Shown piece after piece: positions 60,232 through 64,000 of a DNA stretch of 64,000 nucleotides. A model generated the notes under the pieces. That model ran no database searches. It saw only the letters and a program-made list of their open reading frames with translations, and was not told where the DNA came from. The stretch's first letter is position 1, and each line of letters begins with the position of its first letter. This DNA comes from Cerioporus squamosus (taxonomy: Eukaryota; Basidiomycota; Agaricomycetes; Polyporales; Polyporaceae). The position numbers were made by a program, and so were the translations under genes. The DNA lies in NCBI GenBank assembly GCA_022592435.1, contig JABYQS010000018.1:186001-250000 (forward strand), written 5' to 3'.

Positions 60232-61872
60232 ATGTCTGCGACTGAAACTGAAAAACCAGCCAAGAACAAAGGCAAGGAAAAGGAGAAGAGGGCCAGGTCC
60301 TCCGGTGGCGGCCAGAAGTCCCAGACGGAACGTCTGAAGACCGTCGTACGCAGGCTTCCGCCAAACCTCCCGGAGGATATATTCTGGCAGAGCGTTGCGA
60401 AATGGGTGACAGAAGAGACGGTGACGTGGAGGACGTACTACCCGGGGAAGTTCAAGACACGGTACGTCGTCGTGTTATGCGGAAGGGACGGGGTTGGAGG
60501 CGGACAGGAAGCTGAAGTCCGTGCGGCATCCGCAGGCTGAACAAGGAGAACATCCCATCGCGCGCATATATTGCCTTCAAGGATGAGAAGATTCTTGCAG
60601 AGTTCAGCAAGGAGTATGATGGGCATCTGTTCAGGGATAAGGCTGGTACGTCCCCTTAAGCTTGGAAACCAGGCGTGGACGAAGTCGAAGCCGTATCTGC
60701 AGGAAATGAGTCGATCGCTGTGGTCGAGTTCGCCCCGTACCAGAAGGTTCCCAACGAGAAGAAAAAGGCAGACAGCAGGGCAGGAACGATCGAGAAAGGT
60801 GTGTACATATCTACCATAAGGGTTACATATTGCCTACTCGCGAGGTAGATGAGGACTACATCTCCTTCTTGGAGTCATTGAAAGAGGCGTCGACGAAACC
60901 GTTCGACGCGGACTCTTTGGAGACTCTCAGTAAGTGGTGCCTCAGAGACAACACTTCAGTCCTTCGCCTCATATCCTTCCAGTCGCCGCGACCCAACCTG
61001 CGCCTCCACCTACGACAACTCCTCTCCTTGAAGCTCTCAAAGCCGAGAAGTCCGCACAGAAGGACAAGGAGGCTATCATCCGCAACCACGCGCACTACAA
61101 GGATCCTGCCGCGCTTGCGTCTCTCTCAAAGAAAGATGACAAGAGGAAGGGAGCCGGACCCGCGAAGGAGAAGTCGGCAGACTCTCAGGCAGGTCCGTCT
61201 AAGAAGGGAGGCAAGAAAGCCGCTGCGACCGCCGCCAAAGCTGCACAGCAGCAGTCTCAATCCCAAATCGGCGCGAGCAAGGACGCAAAGGCGGCCCCGC
61301 CGACTCCAAGCAAGCAGACCGCGACGAAGGCTCCGAAGCCGCCGCGCGAGCGCAAGAGCGCCACCTCCGCCCCAGCTGGCAAAGGTGCTCCTTCCTCTAC
61401 ACCCGCACCAGCAGCTGCGCCTGCCACTGCCGAGACTGCCCCCGGCGAGCCTTCTCGTCGTCCGCGCCCGGTCCTCGGCCTTGCTTCTCGGCAGTTCGAG
61501 GCTGCACTCAGCGGAGCGGGAGTTGAGCGCAAGTCCCGGCGTGAACGCGAGAAGGAAAAGGAGAAAGACAAAGATACGTCGGCGGCCGCTTCGTCAGGCG
61601 CACCCAGTCAATCTCCGAGGGCGGCCAAGGAGGAGAAACGGGAGCGTCCGCCCCGTGGCCCGCCTGCGCCTCCGACGATCCTCCAGCGCGATGCGCAGGG
61701 CGGGCCCGCCCCGCCCAAGATCCTCACGCGTACACCTGCTGCGGAGGGGTCTATCCCTTCTCCTGCCAGCGCGACAGGTGGCGAAAGCGGCGACGGCCCT
61801 TCAGGAGGTGGAGGCCGGGGCAGAGGTAGAGGTCGGGGCCGAGGACGTGGTAGGGGTGGGGTGTCTGGTTGA
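60232..61872 (+). CDS. upf3: UPF3 nonsense-mediated mRNA decay factor
   Basis: Nucleocytoplasmic NMD factor that binds UPF2 and the exon junction region. Start ATG 60232 (MSATETEKPAKNKGKEKEKR). The Smg4/UPF3 RRM-like domain is KTVVRRLPPNLPEDIFWQSV, YYPGKFKTRLNKENIPSRAY across the first intron, then IAFKDEKILAEFSKEYDGHL and VVEFAPYQKVPNEKKKADS. After an intron near 60800-60845 DEDYISFLESLKEASTKPFD closes the domain, as in other UPF3 proteins. The remaining half, from ALKAEKSAQKDKEAIIRNHA on, is low complexity (Lys/Ala/Pro/Gln). It includes RPVLGLASRQFEAALSGAG, a conserved-looking patch that could be a binding motif, and an Arg/Gly tail GGRGRGRGRGRGRGRG (stop 61870-61872). A small downstream exon after 61917 is possible. 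Confidence 0.87.
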
Positions 61873-62384
61873 CCGAGGCCATGCTTGCCTTGAATGACTT
61901 GACTCTTCCGTTGACAGATATGCAATTCGGCGGGATTGGTGCCTTGCACTTCCTCCCATCATGCACGAGCAGTTCAAGGGCTACGGCGTCTTGAGCCTTT
62001 CCACTGGGAGAATCATCGCGACCCCACGTACTGCTTCGCGCGCCTTGATTCCAGCAGGTTGGTAGCGCAGTCGATCTCGCGGTGCAGTTCGCGCCTGTAT
62101 ACTACGATATCATACCCGCATTATATCGAAACTGTTTGACATGGAGCTCCTGTTAATTCGCTCCGGAATTCAGTGAATTTCCATCTCGATAAGAGCAGCT
62201 CCTCGGGGTGAGATTGTTGCAAGTATAGTACTGGTGAGTTCACTTTTTTGATGAGTACAGGGGTCTGATGTACGCTTTCTTTCGTATGCCATATCCACAC
62301 GAATTGAACCGACACGGTTCCGCTCTCCCACAAACTCTATCGCAAGGGCACAACTGTCACCCGCGCACACATTTGGACTCGGGG
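61873..62384. other. Convergent intergenic region
   Basis: About 510 bases between UPF3 and the broken minus-strand gene. Short frames only; nothing recognised. Confidence 0.45.
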
Positions 62385-63688
62385 TTAAGCCTGCATGAAC
62401 TCCAGCACTCGGCGGAGGAATGATCGCCGCTGCCGACGAGCCGCCTTGTCTTCAGCGAGGATGCTGAACAGCCTTCGCTTCGGCAACCGTGACTTCGGCT
62501 GTGAGACGTAGGGGAAACGGAAGAAATTGGTCCAATCGCAGTGATGCAGCACAGTGGCCGCCATGGCATGGACGCGCAGTATATGAGGGTCTGGAGGCGC
62601 AACAGGGTCGTTGACAGGATCTCCTGTGCGCTCGTCGTGGAAATGCACCTAGTCTACAGGCTTCCCGCCGACCGCGTTGGCCTTGAAGACGACGATACGA
62701 TATCAATTGACCGTCTGACGACCTTCATCTTCAGTAAGAGAGTTTAAGTGCTGTACGAATGGACGGACCTGGGTGGGCTTTAGACACCACGAAAGGGAGG
62801 CAAATTCCCATGCAGCTTGGTCGTGCATGAGCATGCGATTGCGGGGACTGAATGGATGCACGCTTGTTTCATCAGGGAAGGCGCAGTAATACCGTAACGT
62901 CTCGAGTGCCCGCAACCTGATACACTCGTTTGTTATGCTCCCCTCGAGTGGTTTGCAAGGAGGCGTAGTCGGATGGTCGGACACCGTGTGGTAGAAGATG
63001 CGAGCGGGAATGATCTCCATGGCTCCACGGCCATGTGTGCATTGTGAATCACTCGGGTCGCCGTAAACCCCGCCGCAAAAGACGCTGGAGTACCCATCGC
63101 GTTCAGCCAGCTGCAGTCTGCGGTGAGCAGAGTCAGACGAGAGCGAGAGACAACCTTCCGCATCTTGGCCTTCAAGCTGTCAAATGGAGGAACCGGTCTG
63201 CCCTTCATCAGCTCAACAGACCAAACTGTTCGACCACATCTGAGACACCGAGTGCGGAAGAGAACCGATATGCACTCACAGGGATTGACGATGTCCATCA
63301 ACCAGTCTATGCCGATTCCACCCATTGCTTCGGCTAAACACTCTGCCTCCAGTTTCGCATCGGCCCCACAATCCTCTCGATTCATTCGGCCGAGCGCGCA
63401 GATGCAGGCAGAGAGAAATCTGGCAAGTCTTCTGCTGTCTGATACAGGGCTTCGATGAAACGCTTCATCGTGATGCCACAAGCATGTTCCGGCTGGCGCT
63501 TCATGGAGGAGGCCATCCACGACGGAAGGTTGTGTGGGACCATCTCTGGGCGGTCCAGCACCTTCAGGTATTCTCGGGCCTCCTCGTGCAGGGCGGCACG
63601 GTCTGTATAACGTCATCTGCAAACAATTGCTTGAACGCAATACCGAAGTCTTTGCCGTAGCGGTAGGAGTCCAGGGTCGGTGATTTCA
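62385..63688 (-). pseudogene. Broken gene of unknown family with several frame disruptions
   Basis: Coherent blocks appear in order but in changing frames. Start MKSPTLDSYRYGKDFGIAFK (63688). Then, one frame over from about 63606, RAALHEEAREYLKVLDRPEM and GITMKRFIEALYQTAEDLPD, ending at TGA near 63392. KLEAECLAEAMGGIGIDWLM follows in the third frame (about 63340). Then AMEIIPARIFYHTVSDHPTT and LETLRYYCAFPDETSVHPFS (about 63020-62860), and last VHFHDERTGDPVNDPVAPPD and HILRVHAMAATVLHHCDWTN, ending EFMQA (stop 62385-62387). A TAG (near 62651) interrupts VVFKANAVGGKPVD and VHFHDERTG. Short introns may explain some frame changes, but not the in-frame TAG and TGA inside continuous blocks. I do not recognise a named domain; the final block vaguely recalls the ends of Agaricomycete HNH-nuclease-like proteins. 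Confidence 0.5.
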
Positions 63689-64000
63689 TGGCGGCAGAGC
63701 AAGTAGGAGGCGTGCTGTGGAGGGTACCCCTCTCGCCCCTGTGTATAGGTATGAAAGGTCACTGTGGCCGGGAGAAAGCGGCTGTGCCGCGGAGATTGCC
63801 TTTGCGGGCGACTCGAACCAGCTCAGCGTTTTGGCAACTTCAGGATTTAACCACCCCCGCTAAGCACTAGTACTACTTAACTTCGACTGAATGCCAGGTG
63901 CACAACCTCAAGCGCTGGGGTCCCCGAGAGTCAAGTAGACTGCGCTAGCCATCGCAGTCCAACACATCCATGTGTCGAGAGCTGGATAGCATATGCAATT
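63689..64000. other. Window end, no supported gene
   Basis: About 310 bases upstream of the broken gene; one 60-codon frame with no support. Nothing recognised. Confidence 0.4.

Noticed and set aside
60830..61897. 355-codon Arg-rich + strand frame over UPF3
   Set aside because: Frame-shifted reading of the Lys/Ala/Pro-rich UPF3 tail.

Overview
This window is nuclear DNA from a basidiomycete fungus, most likely a wood- or litter-associated Agaricomycete. The evidence is dense, GC-rich genes broken by many short introns (about 50-65 nt, GT..AG, often GTACGT or GTGAGT donors), fungal-only families (Kre9/KNH-type GPI-anchored Ser/Thr-rich proteins, a DUF6533 membrane protein, an MBOAT wax-synthase-like enzyme, Dal5-type transporters), and no operons or bacterial signals. 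The species cannot be fixed from the sequence alone. All gene models were spliced by eye, so exon edges are approximate.

Layout. 1-2574 (+) is the 3' part of SNF5. 3027-6569 (-) is the tRNA m5C methyltransferase NSUN2/NCL1. 7826-8941 (+) is a short WASP-like protein with WH1 and GTPase-binding domains only. 9985-14500 (-) is an alternative NADH dehydrogenase with one 1.8-kb intron holding gene debris. 14.95-18.6 kb and 25.5-29.16 kb are two copies of a segment carrying a Dal5-family transporter. The first copy has lost its normal C-terminus. The 7 kb between them is gene-poor and appears decayed. 29631-30655 (-) and 36208-37379 (+) are GPI-anchored Kre9/KNH-like proteins. 31706-33153 (+) is an MBOAT acyltransferase and 33456-35137 (-) an aldo/keto reductase. 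37850-37920 is tRNA-Gly(GCC). 38210-40437 (+) is a molybdopterin-binding-fold protein. 40998 to about 42340 (-) is an unknown gene and 42523-44521 (-) a DUF6533 protein. 45722-47367 (-) is CstF-64/Rna15. 47730-50381 (-) is a serine carboxypeptidase with two N-terminal lesions. 50848-52474 (+) is an unknown gene. 53160-55122 (+) is a type-B carboxylesterase, 55508-57173 (-) a triose-phosphate/sugar-phosphate transporter, 57439-59944 (+) a RING protein, 60232-61872 (+) UPF3, and 62385-63688 (-) a broken gene.

The conserved genes serve general functions: chromatin remodelling, tRNA modification, respiration, 3'-end processing, mRNA surveillance and ubiquitination. They lie among fast-evolving secreted, membrane and transporter genes. 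The part with most signs of turnover is 9.9-29.3 kb, with segmental duplication, an oversized intron shared by both copies, an intron containing a gene fragment, and decayed DNA. I found no defence system, CRISPR array, rRNA or intact transposon.
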